From Saccharina japonica (lineage: Eukaryota; Sar; Phaeophyceae; Laminariales; Laminariaceae): 64,000 bases of DNA. Under the pieces are notes generated by a model. It searched no databases and had not been told where the DNA came from. It saw only the letters and a program-made list of their open reading frames with translations. Positions 1 to 13,010 of the stretch are shown piece by piece. The stretch covers positions 343,470 through 407,469 of the forward strand of contig MEHQ01001173.1 in NCBI GenBank assembly GCA_008828725.1, written 5' to 3'. The stretch's first letter is position 1; each line of letters starts with the position of its first letter. Both the position numbers and the translations under genes were made by a program.

Positions 1-1440
1 TCCGGCGACCCAGTATAGTCACACTGGTACAGACTGCTCAACGTGTCACGTGTTGCATAATCCCCTTCCGCAACCTTCCACCCCTTCTGTCATCGATCTC
101 GCCGCGCCGGGCTTCTATGCTTCTAACAGTGCAGCGCCCTCGAAGGCAGCGTTCAACGCTGGCGCCCCCCCATCACGTGAGCGTGCGGTTGTCCAATATA
201 TTGTTTTTTCGAGCGGAGAAAACATTTATCTGTACGAATGAGGAGACCGCAAGGACGCGCAGCAGGCGTATCATCGCTTTCGGAGGGTATGGGCATCGGC
301 CTGGGGTTCGGCGGTGGCTGCAGAAGGGGGCGCGCCGCCGACCATGAAGCTGCCCAGGCCTAAGCTTGAAGGGCATGTATAGTAAAGGGTTGTGGCGTGC
401 TACTTTATACAATTGTTAATATGACGCCAGTTGTGAGTTCAACCCGATTTAGTGGTTGATACTCAGAGGTTACAACCTATGTGATACGTCGGTATGTTCT
501 ATTGGTGGAAGTGTTGATGTATCCTAGTGTGGGAGAAACTCGGAGCCCGAAATAGTAGTATGCGGGCTACGCTCGAGCCTCAAGGAGTTGCCAACGCGTG
601 CCTCTGTCGTTTTAACCTGAGTCTGGCATGTTGTCGCTGTTCGTCAGGTCGTAGGGCTTTTGTTTTTGTCCGTACTCGCACGTATCGCAGTGGTTCGCTT
701 TTGTTTTACATGCATGTATGTGGCAGGTCTACAGGGACGTTCAGTAGTTTGGCGGCTGCTTTTCTATCACGAAGCCCTAAAAGTCGCCATCGCCGAGTAA
801 AAACCCATGTAAGGGCCGTGTCTTAGCTCTAACATCAGACGCATTCTCTGGCTGATGGCGTTCCTCGCCTGAGAAACTACTCAGCGTTCTTGGAATCAAT
901 TCCGTGTTTCACAACATACTTCTTTATGTACCTAGAGTAGTAGGCCATGGGGTTGCTGATCTGGTTAAGTGTACAAGGTTTGTCAGTGTAAGCTATTGGG
1001 TGAAGTCTATAGCCTCTCAGGTGAGACGCCTCTGGAATATTAGGTGCACCCCTTCCGACGCGCTCATCACATTCGGTTATGGTAAGCACGGTATCCCTGT
1101 GGGAAGCAGCCGGGCCAACATTTATGCATTTGCTACAATGCCGAAGAGAGGTCAAATGCTGTCGTAAACCTCCCGGCCATATGCAGGGTTGCTTCGCAAG
1201 GCCGATTCCGCCCATTGATATTTTCGTGCCGGCGTAGCGATTGACTTCGACCAATTTTGGTGTACGTATGGTTTCCAGAACGCCTTCCTTTACTGAAGGC
1301 TAGAATAGGATGCCACAGGTTGCAATTATGGCAATGAACTTGGGAGTGGTGTAGACCGATTCGGAAGGATTGGAGAAGCACCAGGATGTGGAAAGTGAGA
1401 TACTATCTTGGACCGTACAGCTGCAACAGAAGATGCCACC
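1..1440. other. Unannotated left end
   Basis: I see no convincing gene or repeat here. Open frames are short, overlap on both strands and carry no motif I recognise. The longest, about 125 codons on the minus strand at 877-1254, shows no domain signature. Confidence 0.4.
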
Positions 1441-1660
1441 GTTCCTCCGCGAAGGGTCAGGGTTCATCAGCGGACTCGTCGTAGGTACCGTGATCACCAC
1501 CAAAATTGAAGGGCGGTTTATTTGCGTAAGCTGCCGTACAGCGGCAGCAGCGGCGGTACGACAGCTTACACAAAAACACCTCCGTTTCATTCTGGTGTCG
1601 ATTGCGGTTCCTATACCTCTCGGCTGGCGCTCCCTGACCCTTCGCGCGGGAATGGCTGGG
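1441..1660. repeat. Diverged foldback (inverted repeat)
   Basis: Two arms of about 100 bp face each other around a CAG/CGG-rich centre near 1545. The inner stem pairs GTAAGCTGCCGTAC (near 1526) with GTACGACAGCTTAC (near 1557), 13 of 14 positions. The outer arms share the 'CGCGAAGGGTCAGGG' motif in opposite orientations. A third related segment lies near 1875-1955. The arms are diverged, so this is an old structure rather than a cloning artefact. Confidence 0.5.
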
Positions 1661-2125
1661 CAATACTTTCAGTGGCGGTGGCGGCCATAGCGGTGGTGGA
1701 TGGGGCGGTGGTCGTGGTGGGCGGGTGCAGGGGAAATGATGGGTGGGGCGGTGGTGTTGGTGGCGACCGTAGCGGTGATTGATGGCGCAGCGGGTGCGGA
1801 GGCGATGGTGGGCGGTGCAGCGGGGGAAACAGCGGCAACGGCGACCCCACGGCAGCCTTCACAGCAATGCCTGGCTTTCATTTTCGTGGTGATCGCGGTA
1901 GCTATGGCCAATCGACTGACACACCTGGATCCTTCGCGCAGGAATGGTCGAATAATGCTTGCTGTTGCGGTGGCGGTGGCGGTGGTGAGTGGGGCAGTGC
2001 CGGTGGCCGTGGTGGCGGTGGTAACTGTGGCGGGTGCAAGGACAAGGACGGGTGGGGCGGTGCCGGCGACGGTAGCGGTGATGAGTAGGACGATGAAAGT
2101 GGTGGATGCGGCGGCGGTGACGACG
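1661..2125. repeat. GGT/GGC-rich low-complexity tract
   Basis: Two long stretches of irregular GGTGGCGGTGGC-type sequence (about 1670-1860 and 1960-2120) keep several frames open on both strands, giving Gly/Val-rich or Pro/His/Arg-rich shadow translations. The composition explains the open frames, so I do not call genes. Confidence 0.6.
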
Positions 2126-2664
2126 AACGGCGCCGGTTGCCTGTAGGCGCGAATGCCTTGTTCGGGACCTTCCGGGGTCGGTGACAACGCTTGCGACGCC
2201 CATCTCCGAACAACCCCCAGGAACGATGCCTTCTGTGCTGGTAAAGTTCGACAGGTTTGACGGCTGATCGTGTGCAGACCATCACTACGATGGTAGGGAT
2301 TCGCTCGGATGTTCGATGGGCTGCACAAGGAATTCGTGCTCAGCGGATACGGACGCTCACTGGGTCGACAACAGTACTAGTAGTAGTCGAGAATCTCAAG
2401 ACGTGAGGGCAAGCAGGGGAGAGGGGAGTCGGCTGTGAAAGAGCCCTGATCGCAAGAAGTCAAACGTGTGCTTCGAGGTCTCGGAGTCGCGAGCGTGTTC
2501 ATTCAACAATAATCGCCGGTTCTCCCACCAGGACAATTACGACGGCCGAAAACCATGCCTTCGAGCTTGCGGCTGAAGGGGTGCGGGGGTAGCGCACGGA
2601 CGGGATCGCAATCGCCGGAGCTAAAAGAGGAGAGGGGTGCCGAACGCGTCGTACGGGCCAGCCC
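2126..2664. other. No feature seen
   Basis: Nothing supportable beyond short open frames. It ends where the poly-G tract of the neighbouring LINE begins. Confidence 0.4.
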
Positions 2665-2687
2665 GGGGGGGGGGGGGGGGGGCGTAC

Positions 2688-3633
2688 TCATTGGTTGCTT
2701 GCCTTAGTCATTTGACCATTGACCACGCATCCCTTTCGAGACGGAGCACCGTTCCTACTCCTAATAGAGACACCTCCAACACTTGGGCGCTCATTACGTT
2801 GTTTCCATATATTACAAAGAAGCTTTTTGCTAATCTTATCCCCCTCCTGTTTCGCCGCCTGTGGCCACCATCTAGCTGCTAAGATAGCGATCGTTTTCTC
2901 GCTACTATTTAGTGTGCCAAACTGCTCCATGTCACACTCGTCTATTTTTCTCATCTCCTCCTCTAACACATCCCTTTCCTCCTTGTACCTTTCACATTCT
3001 CCCACTATGTGAATTCTACTCTCTATGGCCTTGCCACATGGGCACATCTGTGCATCTACTTCCCTCCTCCTCCCTGCTACTGGTATACCTCATTCTTTCT
3101 GGCAGGCCCAGGTCCCCTACACGAAATAACAGTTTCAGCTTTTTCGCGAAGTTCATTGGGCCGTGCAGATACCTTTTCATTCATATTCCTTCTCTCAACC
3201 CCCCGTATATCTCTAAGTGTTCTTCCCCTCCCACTTTATTTATTAGCTCTAGCCTTTCCCTTCTTTGTCCTTTCTTTTACTTCTGTCTTGTATCCGTTAA
3301 ATATCTCTATATGGCCAGCATCTCTTTTTAGTTTCGTATATCCTTCCATACTTTCTCGACTACGCTATCCCACCTTATTCCAGCTCGCCCTTTGGTTACT
3401 TTCTCCCATACAGCTTTATCAGCTATGGCTGGCAACCTCTTATTTGGCACGTTCTTTACTTTATATTGACATTTCAACTTACGCAAGTCTCTATTTGTCT
3501 TAAGTGGGTACATTCCCAGTTCTGCTCTCAATACTGTATTACTCGTCGTACTTGAGCATCCTAATACTTTTTTTGCTGCTGTCATCTGTACTGTTTCCAG
3601 CTGTTTTACGAGCTTCGCATTCCCTTCCCACAC
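2688..3633 (-). pseudogene. LINE C-terminal region with Cys/His motif
   Basis: Two frames (3328-3633 and 2688-3047) cover the region after the thumb. The second begins 'CPCG' and has His and Cys at the spacing seen in the C-terminal zinc-binding motif of many LINE proteins ('CPCGKAIESRIHIVGEC'). It then has a conserved 'ARWWPQAAKQ' block that recurs in the truncated LINE copies near 14.9 and 21.4 kb. Translation runs on into the 3' tail without a stop before the poly-C. The C-terminus presumably binds template RNA; that role is inferred from the family. Confidence 0.75.
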
Positions 3634-3645
3634 TTCTCCTGCATA

Positions 3646-4239
3646 TTATAGCTTTGGTACAATCACATTCATCAGTATACATCCTTTAATTCTAGTGTCA
3701 AGGTGCGAGTCTGTTAGGACTGCTTCCATCTTGCTTACGCGTGTCTTACCCTTGCCTATTACTTTATTTATGTGTGCATCCCAAGAGCAATCTTTTGAGA
3801 TCTCTACGCCAAGGTACGTATATTGGTCTACGATCGGTAATTCATCTTCTCCCCACTTCCACTTACAAGTTACCGGACTCTCCTTATCGTCGTTACATAC
3901 AACTACTGCGTACTGTTTTACGTTCGCCGTCACTCTCCACTTCCTGGTGTACTCTAGTGCCTTCTCTATTTGTATCTGCAGTCCTTCGGATGTTTCTGAT
4001 ATGCACACGAAATCATCCGCAAACATCAATCCCGACACCGTATCTTCCCCCACCGTGACCCCCTGCGATGCTGCTTCTACTGCTACTATCATGTCATTAA
4101 TATATATCTTGAATAGGTTAGGTGATAGCGTACATCCCTGTGCAACTCCTTGTAGGATATCAACGTACTTCGATATCTCCCCGTCCAACATCACAGCATT
4201 TCTCGCACATTCCGCCATCTTCTTCATCATTCTCCACAT
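3646..4239 (-). pseudogene. LINE reverse transcriptase palm
   Basis: The 197-codon frame carries 'GVAQGCTLSPNLFKIYIND' (motif 4), 'FADDFVCIS' with the catalytic Asp pair, and 'YTYLGVEI' (thumb-side motif) in the right order and spacing. The first ATG is only the first Met after a frame break, not a true start. It continues, after another break, into the piece at 3328-3633. The copy keeps its catalytic residues but is disconnected from the fingers and endonuclease. Confidence 0.88.
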
Positions 4240-4373
4240 CTTTCATCGTATCCCTATTTGCCACAACTGTTTCCACAGGCCATTTGTCCACACTGTATCG
4301 TAGGCCTTCTGTACGTCTAAAAAGAAACAGTACGTTGTTAGCCCCGCGTCTTTCCTGCCTTGGATTATCTTAC

Positions 4374-5567
4374 CTAATGTGTACACATGGTCGACGCAGC
4401 TACGGTTTGGCCTAAATCCTGCTTGCCCTTCGCTAATTTTTCTTCCTTCTCCATCATTGTTCCCATTCTATCGTTCAAAATCTTACAGAACGTTTTACCT
4501 ACAGTGCTTAGTAGCGTTATCCCCCTATAGTTACCCGGGTCAGCCTTGTCTCCTTTCTTAAACAAGTTTACTACTACTCCTTTTCTCCATCTCTTAGGTG
4601 CGTACTCGTTTTTCCATATCCAGTTATACAACTTAACCATCATGGTAAGCATTCCTTCTCCCCCGTACTTCATAAATTCATTAACTATTTGGTCTGCCCC
4701 TGCTGCCTTTCTATTCTTAAGTTTAGCTACACACTTATTTACTTCTTCTCTTGTGAACTCCCCCTGTAACCCTTCTGAGCCACTGTCTTCCCTTTCTGAT
4801 GCATCTACGTTCGCCTCTGCCCACGCGTTGATATCCTTCTCGAATTCTTCGTCGAACGTTTCGTTGGTTGTGGGCGTTCCTAGCTTGCGGTAATGCTCTA
4901 CAAGCACTTCCCTTTCCCCCTTCGAACTACTAACCATTTTACCGTTCTGTGCTCTTAATGTAACTATCCCCGTATCTGCCTCTCCTGCTTGTTTGCCTAG
5001 TATCCCTTTTATCCCTACCCACATCTGCTTCATCCCGCCATCAAAGTCTTCATTCGTTTTATTAACTACGTCTTTCCATACCCCTTTCTTCTTCTTCTCA
5101 ACCACCTTTTTTACTTCCTTTCTAGCAATACCATACTCCTCCCATCCTGACGTAGTTTTGCTCGATGTGAATCTTGCGTGTGCCTTTCTCCTTACTTTTA
5201 TAGCCTCTTTTACTTCTTCATCCCACCATTTTACTGCTCTATTGCATATTATCAACTTCTTCCCTATTATTTTACTTGCTGTGGTCTTGACCAATTTCTC
5301 CCATCCTTCTATTATCCTCGCTCCTGCACTATCTCTCTCAATATTGTTATTTGTCGTACCTATGCTTTCCAGCAGATCGGAAAAATGCTCTGCATTTTTA
5401 GTCATCTCTGCTTGGAATTCTTCCCGTTTTTCCTTTACTTCTAGCTTATCTATTCGCCATCTGCACAATTTCCTACCGCGCCTATTTTTGATAACTCTCG
5501 TCTGCTGGCTGTCTGTCCATATTAGGCAGTGATCCGTAGTTCCTACGTCCGCCGCGCATACATGCAC
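4374..5567 (-). pseudogene. LINE endonuclease end and reverse transcriptase N-terminal half
   Basis: This 397-codon open stretch begins in the endonuclease C-terminus: 'TTDHCLIW' is the usual S/T-D-H active-site block. A Lys/Glu-rich linker follows, then the fingers of a non-LTR reverse transcriptase with 'KNRKAAGADQIVNEFMKYGG' and 'NYRGITLLS', the hallmark motifs 1 and 2 of LINE enzymes. The frame then breaks before the catalytic palm, which continues in another frame at 4239. The long surviving frame suggests inactivation was fairly recent or the family is young. Confidence 0.85.
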
Positions 5568-6039
5568 TTCCGTTTCCTTACTACTTCCATTTTCTACACT
5601 ATAAAGTCAAGAACGGAGCTTTCTCCCTTTTGTATGCACTGTCTAGTCCATTCTGGCTCTGGCTTTTTTACTCTACCGTTCAGAGTCTTCATCTCATTGT
5701 AGTTAAGGAACTCAGCATCTCTTCCCCGTTCTTATATTTGTTACTTCCCCAACTGTCCAATGTTCTCGTTCGGGTTGCTTGCCTTCCCAATTCTTGAGTT
5801 AAAATCTCCGACTAGTACTACTTCTCCTTGTTTTTTATATTTTTGTACATCTACTGCTATTTCTCCGAACTTCTTCTGTATATCTTTTACCGTACTCTTC
5901 GACTCTGGGGGCATATAGATGTTTCCTAAGAAATAATATTTCGCTCCCCTCTCCCCGGTATCTTTATCCAGATGCTTTCGTCGAATTTCGTGTCTTTATC
6001 ATTTCTATTATGTCACACAGGTTTCTTTGACTAGGAACC

Positions 6040-6808
6040 CTACTCCCCCCGCCCCCTATTCTTCTTGTTCTGCCCCTTCCTCTTTTCCCCTATCCATTCG
6101 TACTCTCCAATTGTGCATCCTATTTCGCCCCCCTCTTTTTCCCACGACTCTTGAATTCCCACTATGTCTAAGTCGCGCTCACTTACTTGTTCGGCTATTT
6201 CTATCCTCTTGCGCTCTTCCGTGGCGAATCCACATACGTTCCATGATCCTATTATCAGCTTCTTCTTCGTTTCACTGTTCGCTCGACTCTTGTCTTTCGT
6301 TTTTTCTCCTTCGTTGCTACTTCTGTGTTCTCTTCTTTGAGCTTTCTTACTGTTTCCGTTTCCGGTTTTGTCTTCTTGCTCTACGCCACTGTATTTCTCT
6401 CCCATTCCCTTTGGGCCACTTACTGTTTCCTGCCTCCCCTTACCTTCGTTCACCCTAGGACTACGTCTTAAATTCGCTATTCCATTAGCTATACATACCC
6501 TCCACCCTAGTCTTCTAACCCATGTCGACACTTTTTCTGTCTCTAACCTCTGCCACTCCATGCTCGCTTTCGGTTTGAGCGTGACACGAAAATGCTCTCT
6601 CTCCCTTTTTTACTTGTCGTAATGCAAAGCAGTATAGTCCTACTTCGTCGCACTTCCTCTTGAACTATATTCTCGTCATGTCGCTAGGAACTCCGAATAC
6701 CAGCACTACTAGTACTTTACCCTTCCAATCTTTCTTACTCCACCCACCCTGCCTCACCGTCTTTCTCCGAATCTCTTTCGACACTATCTCCAGCTTGTTT
6801 TCGTTCAT
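6040..6808 (-). pseudogene. LINE ORF start and endonuclease N-terminus (broken)
   Basis: The frame from 6561 to 6040 contains a Lys/Glu/Ser-rich linker and then the start of an AP-endonuclease fold, with the block 'SWNVCGF' and further on 'DIVGIQESW'. In this family the Asn of the first block and the Glu of the second are active-site residues, and both are present. A short upstream part reading from an ATG at 6808 lies in another frame and is interrupted by stops. The endonuclease core between about 5570 and 6040 is scattered over several frames. The enzyme would nick target DNA to prime reverse transcription; this copy cannot make a whole one. Confidence 0.75.
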
Positions 6809-7640
6809 ATTGGTAGTGGGAAATGTTCAAGTTACTGGGACTTCCCAATGCTAGTACTCGTTGAGGGTCTGGTGTCTTTCAGTTGTTTTGCCGGCGCACC
6901 ACACTAAATAGTGTCTCCAACACGGGCTCGTAGCCTGGGGCCAAGTTCAACACCCTTAACACAAGTACCCCACGTTTGTGTCAGGCGATCTGCATGGTAA
7001 CCATCCTGGCGTCCCACGACCGTATCTTCTATCTTCTTGCCCCGCTGCTGTACTGGTTACTTTCCTCCAGGGAGGTCATTTTTACCGTGCAAGGTTCAAG
7101 GACGGCTTGCATAACACAAAGTCTTACTCACACATCGGGATGCCCCGTACGTCGCTTCCTCCACCGTATGCACATTTCACCATGGGCAGCTACCCCACTA
7201 ATGCTCCCGAGTAGACCTTCGCTGCCGAAAGCTTGGCCCCAACAATCCCCCTACACTTTGTACCGGCTTCTATCCTCCAAGATATCAAGATATCTACGTA
7301 CCGCTTGGTGCTCCGTCTCTTTGGTCGTGTGGTCGGTCATTGGCAAGGCGTGTGTTTCATGAGTTCAATTGGCCTGACTTAATGCCATGCATCATCCACC
7401 CCTCCCCTTCATTTGGCGCATGGTATGTGCACCAAATTTCAGGGGTTTAGGACGATGTCGGACCAGACTTCCACCGCCCAATGGAAATTGGTAATTTTTT
7501 CCGGGTATCTCACCACGAGACCCCAACCTTCATGTGAATTGAACATGTCGGGTGGTCCTCCTTCATGCTAGGTTTTTTGTCTATGTTTCAACGTTTTGCT
7601 GTGTATTACCTGGTACGATATGGGAGAAGATAAACACTAA
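6809..7640. other. No feature seen
   Basis: Unremarkable sequence upstream of the LINE; it may hold the LINE's 5' untranslated region, but I see no second copy to define an edge. The open frame at 6976-7362 has no recognisable domain. Confidence 0.35.
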
Positions 7641-7960
7641 GTGTGTGGTTTGGGTTTTGATATGTGGCAAAACAAAACTGGTTAGTTTAGTAATTTCATG
7701 TCTATGTCCGGTTTGTGTTTTGATATGAGAAAAAAACTGGTTAGTTTAGTATTTTCATGTCTTTGATGTCCGGTTTGTGTTTTGATATGAGGAAAAAAAA
7801 CTGGTTAGTTTAGTTATTTCATGTCTATATCCGGTTTGTGTTTTGATATGAGGAAAAACAAACTTGTGAGTTTAGTAATTTCATGTCTATGTCCGGTTTG
7901 TGTTTTGATATGAGGTAAAAAAACTGGTTAGCTCAGTAGTTTCGTGTCTAAAGTCTGGTG
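7641..7960. repeat. Tandem repeat, about 64-bp unit, five copies
   Basis: Units begin with 'AACTGGTTAGTTTAG', followed by 'ATTTCATGTCTATGTCC', then 'GGTTTGTGTTTTGATATGAG' and an A-rich spacer. The five units differ by point changes and by the length of the A tract. They sit in AT-rich DNA without an overlapping gene. Confidence 0.9.
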
Positions 7961-10900
7961 GCTTGTTTTACAGCGTCGTTGCCACTCGACGCCAACCCAT
8001 ACAGTACTGTAGTTGTCTAGCAGAAGGGAGGGGAAGGCGATTGACAGTTTGCTCGGGACGGCACAAGTGAGACTCAGGGAAGTGAGAGTGGATGCTCGTC
8101 TGTGGCTCCGGATATTATTACGGGCCCCAGTGTTGCAGCGGCAGCGCTGGAGCAAGGAAACATACGGTGGGTCGAGGCATGCAGCCACGAGTTATTGAGC
8201 GCAGAGTCGTGGTGGATTAGTCTGTGGGTGTCGGATAGGTATTTCAGTCAGTAGGTGGTTTCAGCCTGGTGGATCATAGCACCTGATCAAGGACATAGCC
8301 CAGCAGCGCTGTGCTCCTTAGCCGAGCGTTTATTGACGCTACCAAGGGACGAAGGAAAACGTGCAAAGACTAACAGTTAAATAATACACACAGGATACTG
8401 AGGGATCATGTTTAAAGGTTATCGGCTACCTAAACGACTAGACTATGCCCTCACATGCAACGTACCATTCCCGTGACTTCGAACCTCATCGGCATCTGTG
8501 TCGCTTGCGATCTGGAGTTTTGTTCATGAATAGCCTAGCTGTCTGCCGAGCGGGGCGTCAAAAGGACTTGAGCTACTTACCGGCCATACAAACGAACGCC
8601 AGAAAGTAGGCAGGTGAGTCTTACCCGGTCCAGCTGGGATGCTCGCTGCAACACCAGCTGCTGGTGGGGCCCGCCTCTGCTGGTGGGGCCGGCCCACCTC
8701 GGGCGTAGTGCGTTGGCGGCGGAGAAAACAATCTTCGATGTTATTGGGGTTCTGCTGCACGGTCGTCTCGTTTGGTTTGCGGCCAATAAATTGTTTCGTG
8801 GGTCGCGCGATTGCTTGCACACGATAATATGCCGTGGTCGGCGATGGCATCGAGCCTGTCGCCAATAGGGCCCGGGCGGCGAGTTGGGTCGGACCCGGAA
8901 ATCCCACGGGGGGCTTGAGTTTTGGCGATAGTTTGTAGTTAATGGCGTCGAGTCCGGAGGGGGATATGTCCGAGCATGCTCGTGCGTTTGGTTCGAGTCA
9001 GGCAGCGGAGGGTGCCAATGCCAGTTACCCGGAATGGTTGTTTCGGCACGAGTGCTACTGGGTGTTTATGGGCACCTCCTAACGTACGGATGTGACTGTG
9101 TTTTGTCCCAGGGGGAAGGTGAGGCGGCCGTGCAGTTGGTGCAACGCTGCCGGAGGGTGAAGGAACCCCGATCTGGGGCGTTTCTGGGAGTTCTCTAAAT
9201 GTCTATGGTATGCAGTGGGTGTCAAATCGACGCCATGTGCCCGGAGATACGAGCGAGGCCACTGGTATAATTTATCGGTGAGAAAAAATACGTCATTCGC
9301 GCTAACCTTGCGCGTGCACATCCTACGGCATGCGCGGGAGTTGGAGGAAAGTGGCAGAACTCGTTAGACCTCAATGTTGGCCTCGAGCCCGTCCAAAGTG
9401 CCGGTGCGCTGTCGATTGGGCGCACTTACCAAGGGTGTTTCGGTTTGTGGGTGGAGTCTAACGTCCACTTGTTTTGTGGTAACGTGTGTTGACATCCTTG
9501 TAAAAATCCAGTCGCGATCGTGTAGAGCGTGCAGCAAACGAAGCTGCTGTAAGCGAATACACCAAGGCAGGCGGCTGATCCGGACGAGCCGGGGCGCGCG
9601 CGCGTAAGCTCCAGCTCCCGTGCTATGATAACAGCAGGGTCCCGCCGCCCTCCTGATAGAGGCACCCTTTGTGGGTCAAGCCTCGGACTTCCGTTCAGTT
9701 GAGGGAGTATCGTAACACAGACACGTTGGTTGACGTAGTAGCCGTGGTTGAGGATGACGCCGTTAACCGGGTTAGAAGGGGCCGATTATTCCCCAGGTTG
9801 ATCTCGCAAGAAACTGCGAGCTACGTTCCCTTGTGCATTATTGCCAAGATAAATAGACTCCTAAAGTATGAAGCACCCAAGAACGGTGGATAGAGCCCGC
9901 AAAGAGTACTTTGTGGGTAATGATAACAAGAAGTTCATGTTCTGCTCATTTTATACGTGCATACCTGGTATATTACTATGAAAACTCTCCAAGATGGAAA
10001 GGCGGAGGGTTAGCGGAGTGTAGTTCGATAGTGCCGAGGCGAGCAATTATCCTTTCCCTACAACTTTAGCAGCAAACATGTGCTGGGGGTGGAGATTAGA
10101 GCTTCGAGGTGAGATCCCGCCCGACCATGATTCGTTGTTGTTTTATGTTGCTTCCCGTCCATGCTGCATACAGTACGTGCGAATGCCATTGCATCCTGAA
10201 ATTTCTTCGCTGAATTGTGCTTCGCTTCAACATGCGTTACTCCTGTTTCTCAGGTACCCCGTATTATTTCATAGTGCTGTCAGCGCTTCATTGGTTGGTA
10301 CAGAAGGATAGGTGTGGATATTGTAGCTCGCTTAAACGGGCTAACTATCTACGAGGTGCTCAGTTTGATACCTGGTGGTTGGCAAAAGGATACCAAGACG
10401 GGGCATAGCACCAGCACTATTCCGAGGCAGTCGCCATCCACGAAGATGGAAGGACTAACCGGGACTTTCCTCCCAAGCGAGATACACATCAGTCCGTGAT
10501 CAGCACTGCTTGTAACCATGTAAAGCTTTTGAGCCTACAAGAATACCGATCGATGATGTGAAGCGTATGCGTAGTAGGTTTGAGGTGTTGTTAAAGATGC
10601 AGGCGTACTTGGCGGAGTTTTGATCTCTGAGGAACAGTGCCAACTTTTGAGAGGACTAAACCGCAGCCGGTACCAGGTAGCCGATACCGGAAACATGGCA
10701 TCTCCGGAAGGAGGACGCGGTCCGCAAATAAATACGGATGATAACGACGATGGTGTGGATGCGAGTGTCACTCCAGAGATTTTCATTTAGCAAAGGAAAC
10801 GTGCACAACAACGCAGAATGAGCGCGCACACCAGGACTTGGTTGGCTCGGACATTCATGATGACGTAACAGCAGTGTGAAAGAGCTCCTGTTGGGACACC

Positions 10901-12785
10901 CGATGATGTAATGGGCCGGGCCGGGACGGATTCACGGGTACGCAGTCATGGCTACACGACAAGAAGAGTACACATTCATGTAGGCATGGAGTAGAGTATA
11001 GAAGATAGCGGGGATTACAGGGCACCTCCCGGAAATATGTCAATTTCAAAATCAAAAGTCCGAATCAAAGTATTTAAGCCCCAAACACCAGGAATGCATA
11101 TTATACAGGTTTCAATGATTCGTAATGCCCAAGTACAAAGTGATCTCGAATGAATCACTTCAAATGCCCAAAGCCTAAACACCAAAAGCCAAAACCAGGT
11201 TCTAGATAGAAATCCGAACCTCAAGTACTAGAAACTAAAACCGTATTCCAGATATAAAAAGCAGAAGTTCAAATACCCGGAATCAGATACTGGTTCCAGT
11301 ACATGTATCGTACCGTTTGTCCCGTACGTATGTATACCGATCTCAATACACTTCTGCCATTCTTCGAACTATTCGAATACGAGTCACGTTCTATCATATA
11401 TCTAATGCACCAACTCTATCAAGCAATCACACAACTAAAATTCCACGACCATCGCCTTCCTACAAGATGATTGGTATTGTACAAAACGTCGCTCATTAAC
11501 AACGAAGAAGTAAGCCGGATACGAATAAAAGTATAATAAACACGCAGCCTCCCTACGAGTGACACTGCATAAAAACCGCCAACCCAACGCATAAACTCTG
11601 CCGATCATCAGAGGGGGCGAGGAGGGGGGGCGCTCCTTTCCTATTTCTTGATTCCGCAAAAGGTCTTGTTGCGCAAGTACTCCAAAAGTCCCTTTTTCCG
11701 TGTTGTTCCGTAGCGGTAGTATGTGAGCCACGGTGGGTGGTGGTCCAGAGTCCCAAGCCATCCTCAGCTGGCTATAATCCAGACACCCAATGCTAATAGC
11801 TATCTGGATTTGCACACCGATGCTCGACGTATCTTGAAATCCCGCACCGATGATCGGCTGTCTTTGGCACTCCCACACTATCCTTACGTCAGTTTGTAAC
11901 CGCCCCGCAAGTCAAAACTAAGGATGGTCGTCATCCCACAAAAATATACGTACGGTTCGAATGTACAGTCATTCTCACTTCTCATTTGTTTTCTTGGTAC
12001 AGCAGTTACTCGGCTCGGTCGATGGACCTTTCTACTTCGTTGACCACAACATCCTCAACGGGGCGCGGGGGGGGGTGGGGGTACCCCGCGTGTCCTGCGT
12101 ACATATTGTTTACGGTGTTGTACGTAACACGAAATGAAAACCGCCAGTATTGTTTCGTGATTGACTTAAATGCTGGCTAAAGCAGCCAGAGAGCCAGAGT
12201 ACCGGTGCGCTGATAAGCATCGTCGCTGTGAGAGCGTAAACCGCATCGGTACTGACAAGGCTACTACTAGTAGCTACGAACCTCCACCTTACACTCTCCA
12301 ATCTCACAGGTACGCAATAGACCTATCAACCTCAGATCCGAAAGCGGAGGGTTAAAAAACGCTCAAGCACTACCGCCTGACAAGCTACTGTAGTTCACAC
12401 GTGTTTTACCCTATCGCCTGTAGGTCGGATCATACATCAATCACATAACCGAATTGTCAAATGCCTGATGTTTTCCAGTTTCCTTTTCCAGCTTGGAGCC
12501 GGCGAAGCGACCCCCACCCACGAACGCCTCCATCATTCGTTCCCCTATTCCCTCTCCTGCCAGTGGTCATCTTCGCCATCCTCGGCTTTGGACACCCCTC
12601 CGTGGACTCCACGTGACCTTCTCGATGTGTTCTTGACAAAAGCGCCACCTGCTCCGCTCTACCAATAATATCATTATGCGCCCCGTTCACTGCCACATCC
12701 ACCAAATAATCCCTTCTGGAGAACAAACATCGTGATGTTTTTTGCCGAAACCATCGAAGCGTTATTTTCTCGTGGCGTAAGCGCA
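7961..12785. other. Long stretch without supportable features
   Basis: No reading frame in this 4.8 kb shows a domain or convincing coding pattern, and I find no internal repeat of note. Scattered open frames of 60-150 codons overlap on both strands. Single-exon scanning cannot exclude an intron-rich gene here. Confidence 0.3.
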
Positions 12786-13010
12786 AGAGCCAGCAGCTGT
12801 GCCCATGCAGAGCCAAACCAGCACCGGCCGCAAAAGCAATCTCCCGACATCGATAGGGCACTTTCTTGTCCGTCCCTAAAACGTATCAGTCACTTCTTCG
12901 AGCAAATACCTGTCACAGAAGTAGCGGGCACGGGAGGGACAATGCTGCGGTTGTTGGCCTCCCCGTGCTTTGTGTGGTGTACGTGGCAGTTTTAAGACAG
13001 GCACACCGAG
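12786..13010. repeat. Dispersed repeat family RD, copy 1
   Basis: This segment shares blocks with 55260-55560 and 60430-60700: 'CATGCAGAGCCAAA', then a 'CCCGACATCGAT' block, then 'CAATACCTGTCACAGAAG' and 'GGGCACGGGAGGGACA'. The copies are diverged and edges are unclear. Class unknown; no coding capacity is evident. Confidence 0.55.

Larger units (their letters stand above)
2665..6808 (-). mobile_element. Decayed non-LTR retrotransposon (LINE) with poly-C 3' end
   Basis: A 5'-to-3' series on the minus strand reads: N-terminal basic region, apurinic-type endonuclease, reverse transcriptase, and a Cys/His C-terminus, then a 3' tail and 18 C residues (G at 2665-2682 on the plus strand). A candidate first ATG sits at 6808. 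The coding region is spread over at least five frames by stops and frameshifts, so this copy is dead. LINEs of this type copy themselves by target-primed reverse transcription in the nucleus. The 3' sequence GAGTACG followed by C is shared with dozens of other copies in the window. The tail is C rather than the usual A or microsatellite. The family assignment is secure; the clade (L1-like or other) is not. Confidence 0.9.

Noticed and set aside
1669..2328. 219-codon Thr/Ala/Pro-rich frame near the left end
   Set aside because: Generated by GGT/GGC low-complexity sequence with equally long frames on the other strand.
7641..7960. CRISPR array
   Set aside because: The spacing parts are also repeated and the unit is a plain 64-bp tandem repeat in eukaryotic DNA.
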